NCBI RefSeq assembly: GCF_918797505.1
Contig: NC_092795.1
Location: 60,982,916 to 61,046,915, forward strand
Length of the DNA: 64,000 nt
Direction of reading: 5' to 3'
Source: Bemisia tabaci
Lineage: Eukaryota > Arthropoda > Insecta > Hemiptera > Aleyrodidae
Part shown: one piece after another, positions 12,840 to 23,946 of the stretch
Position numbering within the stretch: the stretch's first letter is position 1
Layout of the letters: each line of letters opens with the position of its first letter
The notes under the pieces: model-generated
What the model was told of the DNA's origin: nothing
Seen by the model: only the letters and a program-made list of their open reading frames with translations
Databases searched by the model: none
Made by a program: the position numbers and the translations under genes

Positions 12840-13224
12840 TAGAGTACCTGTATAGCGAGAGTATGGACAGATCGCTTCATGGAGGGCTTAGGGCCCAAAA
12901 GTGCAGCCACCCTTCTAACAAACTTCTAACGCACAAAATTTCACTGCCAGTCTGCAGATTCCAATTCTAACCATGATGGCAAAGAATGTACAGAAATGAG
13001 CGTTCTTCCGCGAAATTGAGTAAATTTATGCAAAAACTGAGTCAAACACGTGCTTAATAAACGACGGTTCGTAACAATAGTATTAGTAAATCGTTCTGGA
13101 TAATTGACATTCATAGGTTGGCTGCATTTCTGGGCCCTAACTTTATTCGCAGAAACATCGGTGAAGGCCTGATGGATTTTCGGAGTTTCACATCTGTCCA
13201 TACTCTCGCTATACAGGTACTCTA
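12840..13224. mobile_element. 385-bp element with perfect 31-bp inverted repeats and 8-bp target duplication
   Basis: The terminal inverted repeats begin TAGAGTACCTGTATAGCGAG and are identical over 31 bp. The flanks are GCTTAAAG at 12832-12839 and 13225-13232. An 8-bp duplication fits hAT or P superfamilies, and a 31-bp inverted repeat is the length seen in the Drosophila P element. An open frame of 86 codons on the - strand starts inside one end, but I see no transposase similarity. The perfect ends suggest recent insertion. Confidence 0.88.
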
Positions 13225-13232
13225 GCTTAAAG

Positions 13233-14389
13233 ATGTGCTGCTGAAAGATTAATAGAATTTTAGAATTTTTTCTAACGGAACATTATGACGTTGCTGTTTA
13301 TTCTCTACATGCATCGTAGATTTGCGCGCCTTAAATGTACTTTGGAGGTGTGAACAACCATTTATCGTAAGTATGATACTTAATTGTACTTCAGAGTGAA
13401 ACTCTTTTTTTTTTTGGCGAGATTATAAAGGTAAATACAAATTGGAACTAAAAAAACTCAGATTCTTACAATTAGCCAAAGGCCTATGTTAATAATCTAA
13501 TAACAAGAAAACATAAAGCACACAACATTGAGCACCTGTTTATAAAAGTGCAGCGTCGGAAACGTTGATAAAGCATCTCGTCGGGTTTTCCAAATACAAA
13601 TCGCCCTCGCCATGTCAAGAATAGTTGAAGCATACCTACCTATAACTTTTGCATTGAATAATTTACTCCAATACGCAAACATGAATATTGGTTTCTCGTC
13701 ACAGATCATTGATACAATCAGAAGAAAAGTAACTCTTCTTTGTCCTTCTTATTTCTTTAGAAACGCTTTTTAATCAAACGTTTAGTCATTTTGGATTAAC
13801 TCCGAACAAATCTAAATTTTTCATCTGTAATCAATCGGTATATTCGCTTTTGTCTTTCGTGTCTTTTCGTCATATAATCATTGTGGAATAAAAACGTAAA
13901 TTATAGAAACTCAAGCTAAAGAGATACAGAAAATATACAAATTCTTGTATTTTAAATCGGATATTCGAGAAATTTTGCGAAGAAACTTGGTGTTTCTCCA
14001 AAATTGCGGAACTTTAAATCATGGATTCAACGAAAAAAAAGTAGGAGTCAAGTTGGAATTTTAAGTAATGTCCAATGGACTTGTTTCTAGTTTCACGCTT
14101 CAGTACTCGCACAAATGAGCTAATTTTCGTCCGTTAAGATTACTTGCCTGCGAGAGATAAACAAAAAAGGGAGGAGCGACAGTGAGAAGATCGTGTGTGA
14201 AACTTTTCATTTTCATTCAAAAGAATGGTCAAAAACTATCAGTTAGTGTTTTATCCATTCATGAAAGGTGCTGGGAAGAGGGACATTAGACATTGTAATT
14301 TGACTATATTATCGACCCCTGTGTATTACTAACAAAACCAGCACCTTTTTTGTCGGCGATTAGCCGAGGGTAAAACCCTCGTTTCCACC
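13233..14389. other. Intergenic, nothing recognised
   Basis: AT-rich, with a 10-T run near 13408. No repeats or genes that I can support. Confidence 0.45.
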
Positions 14390-15700
14390 GTCCACCACGA
14401 GGAGGAACCGACATCAGACGGCAACGCTTCCACCGTCCAACTTACAACTCCCATGGCATTACGTTAATTTGAAATTCAAAATTTTGAAGAAATTTTGAAG
14501 AAATTGAGAAGAAATTTTAAAAGACAAAGGCATGGGGCTCATGCCTTTGTTTCACTCGAGATCGGATGCCCTATAGCCGGTCCGGACCGACCAGTTTCCT
14601 CCTTAAGATCTCTTCTCCGTTCTGCTTTTTTCACACGGACTCCCGCGCGAACGAAGCACAACGGATCTACTCAGTTCCTACGAGATCAGAGGTTTAGTCG
14701 AGTGAGATTTAGTAAGGATGACCAGTGACCTCTTCAAGATCTCATGCCATGAAGAGTTGGGTCGCCTCGAGGTCGCGCACCCTCACTCACAACAGTGAAC
14801 AATTCGCCAATGACCGAATGCAGGGAACTCCTCTACCACCGTGCGATCCAGCAGTGAGACAACAAACTCGTAGCTGGATACTCTCTACAGAGATAGAGAT
14901 TGCTGAAACTTTGTCCGGCTTGTTCGGCCCAGGAGAACAGAATACCCTGAGCCACGAGACCCCGGAACTCTCGTGAAGTATTCGGCTCGTCCTGCATCAA
15001 AACCTACTTCAATCTGCAACATCGCCTCAACCACCAGCCCGTTTGAGAGGTGTCCGACCCTCCGGTTCCGACTTTGCCTGGTCTAAAGTGTCCCGGGGGG
15101 GATGACGGCTTTAGACTTAATGCGCAAGCATCGGCAGATACCGGAGGTTGACCAGTACAGGATTGCCAGGCTTCGATCGGTCACCCCTGCAATTGGTCAC
15201 TGACGAATCGCGCAAAGTCGGTCACAGATCGGGATTTTCAGACCACTGTGTACCGGTTGATCCTTGCACCTCGCGGTTCAAGGATATGGCCTAACTACTA
15301 TCAGTGGTCCTCTGAAGATCATCGTTCCCCTCATGTTCCTCAGGTTCCGCTTGATCTCTTCCGTAAGCCAGGGATATGGGCTAAAACCAAGGTAATAACG
15401 TACCAAGGTTCCGCTTGATCCAAGGCTGCAATGGATATGGCCTAACATCCAAGGTGTGAACAGCCTTGCTGCGAAGCAAGGCACCGAGGAAGCGGTTGAT
15501 CCATGCCCGAGCGTATTAGGGATATGGGCTAACAACCAAGGTAATAACGTACCAAGGATGCGCTTGATCCTAAATCGCTCTATACGATGTGTGAAGAGAT
15601 ATGGGCTAACAACCTGAGGCGAGGGAGGGTGCAGAATCACAACAGGTTTGCCGGCGTTTGGCACGGGTCGGAGACCCGCCCCAGGTCCACCACGAGGAGG
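14390..15700. repeat. GC-rich segment bounded by identical 16-bp direct repeats
   Basis: GTCCACCACGAGGAGG occurs at 14390-14405 and 15685-15700. The segment is visibly GC-richer than its flanks. A hairpin CGAGGG-TAAAA-CCCTCG lies just before it (14365-14381). It has short open frames (to 14727 and 14725-14976) without recognisable motifs. It may be a retroelement remnant or a recombined repeat. I cannot classify it. Confidence 0.5.
15279..15620. repeat. Irregular direct repeats GGATATGGGCTAAC
   Basis: GGATATGG(G/C)CTAA words recur at about 15280, 15373, 15432, 15529 and 15599. Two of these are followed by CAAGGTAATAACGTACCAAG. (C)CGCTTGATCC recurs between them. Confidence 0.75.
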
Positions 15701-15719
15701 CTCCGGCACCAGACCCTCC

Positions 15720-16975
15720 GCTCTCTCATTTTCATCTCATTATCATTTCATATCATCATCATTTCATATCATCATCATTTCATATCATCATCATTTCATA
15801 TCATCATCATTTCATATCATCATCATTTCATCTCATCATCATTTCATCTCATTATCATTTCATCTCATTATCATTTCATCTCATTATCATTTCATCTCAT
15901 TATCATTTCATCTCATTATCATTTCATCTCATTATCATTTCATCTCATTATCATTTCATCTCATTATCATTTCATCTCATTATCATTTCATCTCATTATC
16001 ATTTCATCTCATTTTCATTTCATCTCATTTTCATTTCATCTCATTTTCATTTCATCTCATTTTCATTTCATCTCATTTTCATTTCATCTCATTTTCATTT
16101 CATCTCATTTTCATTTCATCTCATTTTCATTTCATCTCATTTTCATTTCATCTCATTAATATCTCATTTTCATCTCATTTTCATCTCATTTTCATCTCAT
16201 TTTCATCTCATTAATATCTCATTTTCATCTCATCCCCTTTTCATCCCCTTTTCATCCCCTTTTCATCCCCTTTTCATCCCCTTTTCATCCCCTTTTCATC
16301 CCCTTTTCATCCCCTTTTCATCCCCTTTTCATCCCCTTTTCATCCCTTTTCATCCCTTTTCATCCCTTTTCATCCCCTTTTCATCCCCTTTTCATCCCCT
16401 TTTCATCCCCTTTTCATCCCCTTTTCATCTCTTTTTCATCTCATCTCCTTTTTATCTCTTTTTCATCCCATCACCTTTTCATCTCTATATCATCACCTTT
16501 CCATCTCATTATCATCACCTTTTCATCTCATTATCATCACCTTTCCATCTCATTATCATCTCATTTTCATTTCATCCCCTTATTATCTCCTTTTTATCTC
16601 CTTTTTATCTCCTTTTTATCTCCTTTTTATCTCCTTTTTATCTCCTTTTTATCTCCTTTTTATCTCCTTTTTATCTCCTTTTTATCTCCTTTTTATCTCC
16701 TTTTTATCTCCTTTTTATCTCCTTTTTATCTCCTTTTTATCTCCTTTTTATCTCCTTTTCATCTCTTTTTCATCTCATCTCCTTTTCATCTCTATATCAT
16801 CTATCCATTTACCTATCTCTATACCTATCTCCATACCTATCTCTACCTATTTCCCCTATGTCTATACCTTTTCATCTCATTATCATCACCTTTTCATCTC
16901 TTTTCATCTCTTTTTCATCTCATCTCCTGTTCGTCTCCTTTTCGTCTCCTTTTCATCTCTTTATTCGTGTCTTAG
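15720..16975. repeat. 1.25-kb pyrimidine-rich minisatellite
   Basis: Blocks of related short units follow one another: ATTTCATATCATCATC, then TTTCATCTCATTATCA (16 bp), then TTTCATCTCATTTTCA, then TTTTCATCCCC (11 bp, 16233-16430), then TCTCCTTTTTA (11 bp, about 16583-16760), then mixed TATCTC and TCATCTC words. The long open frames across it are only a consequence of the lack of stop codons. Confidence 0.95.
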
Positions 16976-18261
16976 TGAGGGCATTTACATCCAAGTAATC
17001 ACTTCCACTTTAGTTCGGATTCATACCAACAAGATGCATATGATTCAAAATTTATATGAGCTACATTAAATAATTTTTCAATTAGTTATAAATCAGCATA
17101 CATATTAAATTTGGAAAGTCCCTTTTTATTACCTCATCCATTTAAATTGGCAAAGAAAAATGTTGGCATTTGGAAATTTAATAAAATTGTATATGGTAAA
17201 GTAAAAAAGTATGTGTACAAGGGAGTAAAAGGGAGGTATGGATATGTTTATAAACTTCGGATACTAGTTCAAATAAAGCACAGTCACCGATTGAATTTAA
17301 TCAAATGCTTTAGTTTAAAGATGACTCATTAACTTTGGCAAAAACGGTACCGCCATCTGCTGTAGGATTCGACGTGACATTATCAGGGGCTGCATGTTGT
17401 AATGATTGCAAATCAAATTAATTTCGAATGAAAATAACTTTAGATAATGGAGTCCGTCCTTTCTCATCCGTATATCCCCTATCATGTCTTACCCACAAGT
17501 ATTCATAATGGAGTTGATATTGCCTTTGAGATGCTAAAAAGCGTAGCTTGCTCCGATGAGCAGTCAGGCTAGGACATAGGTAAATAAGAGCACTGGACGT
17601 ACATTGCAACTCTAAATTGTACAGCTGAACTTGCTGTATATTTTCCTTCGATTCAAAAAATTGTTTCTATAAAATCTCCGGGCAAATTCAATAATTCATG
17701 TAGGCAGTTTGCCATATCGTTCAATGGCATCAAGCTCTATTTTTATTAAATTGTATTATTACATTAAATTATATTATTTATTAAATTTCTACTGTACTTT
17801 TAGTGTCTCAATTCCACTCTTTACAACGGAATTCCTCCCCCCCCCCCCAAGTCACTTATTTCCTTATTCATCCTCTATTCTCTTTAATAATTAATGTATG
17901 CCAAAGAAAGGGGCATTTTAACCCTAAAACAAAAATCGTATTGATGAAAAAGATAGGGATAAGGAGCTCTAATTTATTGCTAGGAAAAATAATTACCAAT
18001 TGTGCAACTATCATTACTAATTAAAAAGAAGAGAAACGATACGAAGATAATTATATGGAGTCAAATGAATGGATGGGAGTTATTGGTGAAAGAGGAGGGA
18101 ATAGAATTTTCGTGAGCATTGTGCGTTTGAAATATCAAGAAAAGTTAAGAAGATAGTAGTCCCATACCTTACCCATTAGACCTATACCCATCCACTCCCT
18201 AACAAAAACTAAAAGAAGAAAAACAGAGATGAGGAAGAGATTTTAATTATTCGTCCCGCCA
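16976..18261. other. AT-rich interval, no gene supported
   Basis: Mostly low-complexity AT-rich sequence with a C10 run at 17839-17848. Short open frames (for example 17111-17332) lack recognisable features. Confidence 0.5.
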
Positions 18262-18470
18262 TCATGGACCCCTGCCAACTCAGACATGTTTTATCTATCG
18301 AAGGGGTTTTCTCTACCGCCCTCAGGCCTTCCCGTGCACCCGGGTCCTGGGTCATTGGTTACGGCCTTCAACGGATGCCATGGCTGCCGACCGTCCAACG
18401 GAAGTGCAAGCACTACTGCGACCGCGAACCAAAAGCTGCGGTAGCGTACGCCCCCCCGTACTAATAATAC
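18262..18470. other. GC-rich island of unknown nature
   Basis: A 200-bp GC-rich patch in very AT-rich surroundings, with a 66-codon open frame (MDPCQLRHVLSIEGVF...) beginning at 18264 and ending at TAA 18462-18464. No domain is recognised. It could be a fragment of a transposon or of a lost gene. Confidence 0.3.
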
Positions 18471-18599
18471 TGGGCGCTAGAATATTTAAAATCCCTAAGA
18501 CCACATTATTTGGGAGGGGGAGGGACTGAAAAGTAAATTAAGAAAGTTAATTGAATATTTGTTGTTTTCTTCTTTCTCTCCATCCTGTTCTTCTTTCTT

Positions 18600-18990
18600 T
18601 TCTCTTTTTCTCTCGTTACTTCCTGCTCTTCTTTCTCTTTTCTTTCTGCTCTTCTTCTCTCTTTTCTTCTCTCTTTTTGTCTCTCTTTTCTTCTCTCTTT
18701 TTGTCTCTCTTTACATCTCTCTTTTCATCTCTCTTTACATCTCTCTTTTCATCTCTCTTTTCATCTCTCTTTTCATCTCTCTTTTCATCTATCGTTTCAT
18801 CTATCTTTTCATCTCTCTTTTCATCTCTCTTTTCATCTCTCTTTTCATCTCTCTTTTCATCTCTCCCCCTATCTCTCATCTCTTTTTACCTATTTTTCTT
18901 CTCTTTTTTTCTACCTCTTTTTCTTCTGTTTTCTTCTCTTTTTTTCCACCTCTTTTTCTTCTATTTTCTTCTATCTCTTTTCCTTCCTCC
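18600..18990. repeat. 12-bp satellite TCTCTTTTCATC and pyrimidine tract
   Basis: About 18711-18870 is a run of TCTCTTTTCATC units with occasional changes. Flanking sequence is C/T only or nearly so. The - strand reads as a (DEKR)n peptide, which is not taken as a gene. Confidence 0.92.
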
Positions 18991-19728
18991 TTTTCTCTAG
19001 CAGAATAAATCTCACTTAATTGATACAGTTTTTTGATGCAAGAGGCTACGCACAATCAATGGCAAATCTTGAGACGTCCAAGTGCTGCAAAATTTCTAAA
19101 TTTAAGTTCGAGCAAGGAGCATTGTAGCCCCAGAACAAAAATTATTAATTATTTAACCGACCGAGAAATGGGCTTATTCCATCGGGCTACCTCCAAATCC
19201 AAATTTTCAAGTTTAAAATTAGGCATCATTGCAACGAGCGGGAAAAAATTTCCCGGTCATGAAAATTCTAGGATTTTTGTGTCTCATATTCGAAATTCAA
19301 ATAGTCTACTAAAAATTCAAATCAATCAAAAGAGAAGGGGGAAAGTCGTACCTCATATCGGAGACCAACATACTAAAAACTTACATAAATTCGATAAGAA
19401 ATGGCGCAGGGGGGGGAGTTTAGGTGTCCTATATGAGCCTTTTTTCCAAAAAACAAACAAAAACAAAAAAAAGCCTAAAAAAGCCTAAAAAACCCATTAA
19501 ATCGCGATTTTTTCTTCAGGAGCTTCCACAAATTGTTTCAAAATTGTAGTTTTAGTAACTAAGAGTGCTCCGCTTGACATTCCAGCTCAAATTTTTCGTT
19601 CACGACCGACTTCGATTTAAACCCCATTTAGGATCACTGTGAGAGGTGAGGAGGAATACTGCAACAGCTCACTTTGAAAAATCGAGACAGTTAATTCTGA
19701 GAGCAGGAAGGAGTTTGGGAGATTTTAC

Positions 19729-19840
19729 CGTGATGAAGTGATGATCTGTAAATTCAGCAACAGCTCGTCTGATGCAGAGTAAACATTTTCTGTCTTTGTG
19801 CACCGCCTTGACGAATGTTGGAAAGACCACAAAATATTGA
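19729..19840 (-). CDS. Exon-like segment of an unrecognised duplicated module, copy D
   Basis: On the - strand, TTCTTTCTTTCTTTTGCAG precedes and GTAAAATC follows 112 nt that stay open in one frame (QYFVVFPTFVKAVHKDRKCL, then ..RRAVAEFTDHHFIT). The 26818-26926 segment is clearly homologous, including the flanking intron-like bases, and differs by 3 nt in length. I recognise no family. It could be a lineage-specific gene or a decayed duplicate. Confidence 0.35.
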
Positions 19841-20839
19841 CTGCAAAAGAAAGAAAGAAATAATTTATTAGATGAATGCTTTAATAAATGAATCCAACAT
19901 AAAAATGTCATAAATATAATATTATTGTCCCCATGGAGCATGGAGCAACGGGTACAAGTCAATGGAAAAAATTACAATTTTTTATCATTTAAATTGTGTT
20001 ATTTTTCAATTTTTTGGTTAATAAAGTCACATCATAAACGATCTAATAGTTTTATGAGTGAGGCCGTTAGGCAATTCGAAACACAACAAAAGTGCAATTT
20101 ATCGCGATTTTATTCAAATTTTCAATAAGAGAAGTCCCTTCAAACAGAGAATAGACAACATATTTAACACTCCGATTTAATAGCAGTAACTTTGCTATGT
20201 AATCGCAATTGATTGAAACCTGTGCTGTTTTGACTTTGCTAAGACTCAAAGAAATTGAACTTTACACTGAACACAATGATCGCTCATCTGTGCGCAAATT
20301 GTGGGTTTTAACTTGTTAATTTAAAAAAAAAATTCCTGGGCTCTGAAATATGCCTCTGAATTGGTTTTACATACTTAGGAAAAAAATCTTACGTAACTTG
20401 TTAGCCCTCCTTTCCCATCTCGAGGAAATGCACGGACATTTACGAGGTATTAATAATGGACCTGTTATAAGAATGATGACAGCCTGTAGGAGGGAAAAAG
20501 CTTTTACCCGTGCGCCATTTTAATTAGAATTCTTACTCCACGCGCGTCTAGAAGAACTTAATGCCATAATTACATGCCCCTCTCACATGCCCTGGTCATA
20601 CCTACGAAAAATTGAAAATATGAACGTGTGAAAATGGGGATGAACAACGAAAATGGGGCCGAGGTATAAGACGCCGCGCCGCCGTGAGCTCAGGCCAAAA
20701 TTAAAGATGATTTCCTCTAAAAGCCTGTTCCTCGTGGAGACTGCAAGCTCTGCCTTAGAAGGGCTGATAAGTTCCTGAGGTTTAAAACGTATAGCGCGGA
20801 AAATAAACACAAAAGTTTCTATGTATGGTCGCTACGTAA

Positions 20840-21700
20840 TTCTGATTCCGAAACTTTGAACTTTGCGCGAAAAAACGATCGCGGAGAGAGTCTGCAAAAC
20901 TGTAGGTATACTACACGCATCGCGTCATCTCGCCTACGCACGGCGCGGCGCGGACGCGGAACCCGATGTGTAGTCTCGCCCTTGGCTTGGCTCTTGACCC
21001 ATCCAACTTTTCTACTCCTGCGTTAAAATCTTGGCGTCAGCCGAGAACAAATTCTCCTTAATTTTGTCGATATGCAATTTAATCATCTTGGAAGTCGAAA
21101 TATTTATATCATGCGTTCTGCCCTATCAAACTTTTCTGCTCCTGCGTTAATGTCTCTAATTGTAAGTCGGCCGAAAAGAGTTCTCTTGATTTCGTCGATT
21201 TGCAATTTTATCGTTTCGGAAGTCGAAATAGTCGTGTTAAGAGTTTCACCCCATCCAACTTCTTTGCCTCGATATTTTTGTGGCGAGCTTCGGTGCAGAC
21301 ATAGCCTCAAAGTTTCTATGTCAGCGGAAAAAAAATCTCCCTTCATTGCGTGGATACGCAATTTCACCTACTCGGAAATCGAAACAGTTTGCGTCACGCG
21401 TATCGCCCCATCCGACTTTCCTACTCTTTCTCAAAAGTCTGAATCAGCGGAAAAGAGACCATTTCTTTCATTGTTATTGATATGCTAGAAAGGTGTGTTG
21501 CTTCACGATTGTGATCGGGATCTGTGAGGAGGGACCTCATCTACCGGAAAAAAAATTCTAGAGAACTTCGGACTCTGCTTCAAAAACAATCACGAGAAGC
21601 GCCTGCAAAACTGATGGGATACTTCAAACATCGCTTGATCTCTACCCGATCTCTAGTAAAGGTTTCGAGTCTCGACTCTTGCTCGACTCGCGATTCGCGC
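20840..21700. repeat. Tandem array of a roughly 125-bp unit plus flanking repeat
   Basis: CCATCCAACTTTTCTACTCC-type starts occur at about 20999, 21121, 21250 and 21408, each followed by CTGCGTTAA.., GTCGATATGCAATTT and GGAAGTCGAAAT-like words. A single-unit relative lies at 48140-48560, including the following GTTGCTTC(A/G)(C/T)GATT and GAAGCGCCTGCAAAACT segments. Confidence 0.75.
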
Positions 21701-22031
21701 CAATGCTGCCGTCCTGAGGAAAAATGCCGTATGAACATTCGAGAGTTACCAAATTTCCTTCGATAAAATATTCATTTTTGAGGAAAGTTATGAATATAAA
21801 ATTTCTATTATTTAGTTGATCTGCAAGAAAAAGTATAAAACACGATTCTGTGACCAGCGCAACTGACCCATTTTGCCGTGCTAAAGAAGAATGCCGTATG
21901 AACCTTCAAGCGTTGCCAAACTGCCTTTGATAAAATACGAATTCCGTGGTACACTTAAGTATAATTTTCTTCCAATTTTTCAGAGAATTTTGTTCGCATT
22001 TAGATCTAAACTGGGCGCAAAACTGCCTTAA

Positions 22032-22469
22032 AGTGATTCTATGGACGCCATATTTTTTGTCAGAACGGCATGCGATATATCGCATCAATTTGTTCCATTT
22101 TTTCAGGTACTCGTCATTTTTCTCCAATTTTGAGATCGCAATTCTGTTGTCAGGAGACTTAAGCCTTCACTCACCAATTTTAACAAAGAAATTCGACGTA
22201 ATAAAGCCGTGGTTTTTTAAGAGAGAAAATATCGCATTCGATACAGTTTCGATATCAGTGTCGAGTGCAATGTTATCTCTCTGAAAAAACCACGCCTTTA
22301 TTACGTTGAATTGCTTCGCTAAAATTGGTAAGTGCGTGCTTTAGTCTCCTGACAACAGAATTGCGATGTCAAAATTTGAGAAAAATGACGAGTACCTGAA
22401 AAATGGAACCAATTGATGCGATATATCGCATGCCGTTCTGACAAAAAATATGGCGTCCATCGAATCACC
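22032..22469. mobile_element. 438-bp foldback element bounded by TTAA, copy 2
   Basis: Very similar to the 8061-8501 copy over its full length, with TTAA at 22028-22031 and 22470-22473. A short open frame in one arm of both copies (residues such as YIACRSDKKYGVHRITL) is a by-product of the repeat, not a gene. Confidence 0.85.
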
Positions 22470-22921
22470 TTAAGCTGAACCTTTTCTCCACTGACCGCTC
22501 ATAATTTGCGCAAGAAAATCCAATGGAAAGTTAAAGTCCGGTATGACGACTGACAGAGACATTCAGCGCAATGCGACGACGATGGCTCCACGAATGAAAA
22601 AGTGCCTTCAATTTTGAGTGATACCACAGCACACGCAGAAGCTCAATAAGTCGCATGCTTCATTCCGCACGGGTTTTACGGAGGCCAATGAAGGGGCAAG
22701 AGGCAAACACTCAAATTGATGGGGTATTGACCTCATGTCGACCGTAGAGAAAAAAAAAAGGAGGTGTTTGCATCTTGAGGTTTGTTTACCCTGTGACGTA
22801 GGTCGGTACAACCTGGCCAGCGAAACGCGGAATGCGAGGTATGAAAAACGGACCATAATGTCCGATTTTTTTTGCTTAAATCAACTCATGATATAATTTC
22901 AATCACTTTTTGTAGAATGAC

Positions 22922-23105
22922 TTTTTTCCATAAATTACACAATTTCCAAGAAAATCGATGATAAACTCGTTATACGGACCTACGTCATTCAAGATGCCCG
23001 AAATGCAAACACATTTTTTCCATAAATTACACAATTTCCAAGAAAATCGATGATAAACTCGTTATAAGGACCTACGTCATTCAAGATGCCCGAAATGCAA
23101 ACACC
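22922..23105. repeat. 92-bp tandem duplication inside an inverted pair
   Basis: TTTTTTCCATAAATTACACA to CGAAATGCAAACAC is repeated almost exactly (22922 and 23014). The pair is bracketed by inverted sequences near 22732-22770 (CATGTCGACCGTAGAGAAAA) and 23100-23133 (TTTTTTTCTCTATGCATGTC). Confidence 0.85.
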
Positions 23106-23280
23106 TCCTTTTTTTCTCTATGCATGTCGACGGCGCAAACACCCAAACCGCGAGGCTCGCTGGCGACGTTGCAGATTTTCTGTCATACTTAATTTTTTGG
23201 CCGAAATGCTACTTATAATAAATGTGGAAAAACATCCGTGATTTTTCTCCTTCATGAGAGGCAGGTCCAATTCGTCGTCG

Positions 23281-23513
23281 TTCGGACGAAGGAAAGTAAC
23301 TCCATTCCAAGGTTGCCAAATTGTTTCAAACAATTAATTTATTTTGCTAGAATGTACCTGAGCAATTTTTAGTCAAAATTTGTCTGAATTTCGCATTAAA
23401 TCCGAGGAACAGTCGGTGAAATTTTCGGTTAGAACTGCCCAAAATGTTCCTTGTTAATATGCGATTTGCGAGGAGAAATCTGGCAACGTTGAAATGGAGT
23501 TACGTCCTTTCGT
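23281..23513. mobile_element. GAACGTAACTCCATT foldback family, copy
   Basis: TTCGGACGAAGGAAAGTAAC to GGAGTTACGTCCTTTCGTG, followed directly by a 14-G run. Confidence 0.75.
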
Positions 23514-23879
23514 GGGGGGGGGGGGGGACAAATTAATGGAGAAGAAGAGAGTCAACGTACAGTAAATACAAGGAATTTAGAATCGTCGAAAATGCCACAT
23601 GAAAAATGAAGCAAGGAGAGAAAATAATTTTTCAGGGGAAATTGAAAAAAATAAGAAAATGAAAAAATGGCAGGAAACACCGTGAAGATCAAGGAAAATG
23701 GGTGAATAAAATGGGATATAAAAGAAATGAATTTGAATGATGTTAATAATGGTATCCTTGCCGACGAAAAGTGATGTGGAAGAAAAAAGTTAAGTCTACG
23801 TATCATTTGAATATTAAAATGATGGAAAGAAGCTGAATCATCCAAACATTCGGTAATGTCAAAAAATAAGACTACATAC

Positions 23880-23946
23880 CTTTTGCGACTCGAAAGTTCA
23901 TAACAGACAGCATCAGTAAAGACCACCAGTTGTGAAGCTGGAAAAT
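23880..23946 (-). CDS. Exon-like segment of an unrecognised duplicated module, copy C
   Basis: - strand: TTTTTTATTTTTCAG, 67 nt (DFPASQLVVFTDAVCYELSS), then GTATGT. Its VVFTDAVC block aligns with the VFTDNPF block of copy B. 67, 109 and 112 nt are all 1 mod 3, so the three copies have the same phase class. Confidence 0.3.

Noticed and set aside
15587..16998. Very long open frames (up to 446 codons) reading HFISSSF- and SPFHPLF-type repeats
   Set aside because: They lie entirely in a pyrimidine-rich minisatellite that lacks stop codons in several frames. The peptides are repeat by-products.
18551..19008. Open frames of 149 codons on + and a (DEKR)n frame on the - strand
   Set aside because: They are produced by the 12-bp satellite, with no start context, splice signals or known domain.
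19033..19488. 151-codon + strand open frame with a Lys-rich tail
   Set aside because: It has no family resemblance or splice or promoter support, and chance frames of this size are expected.
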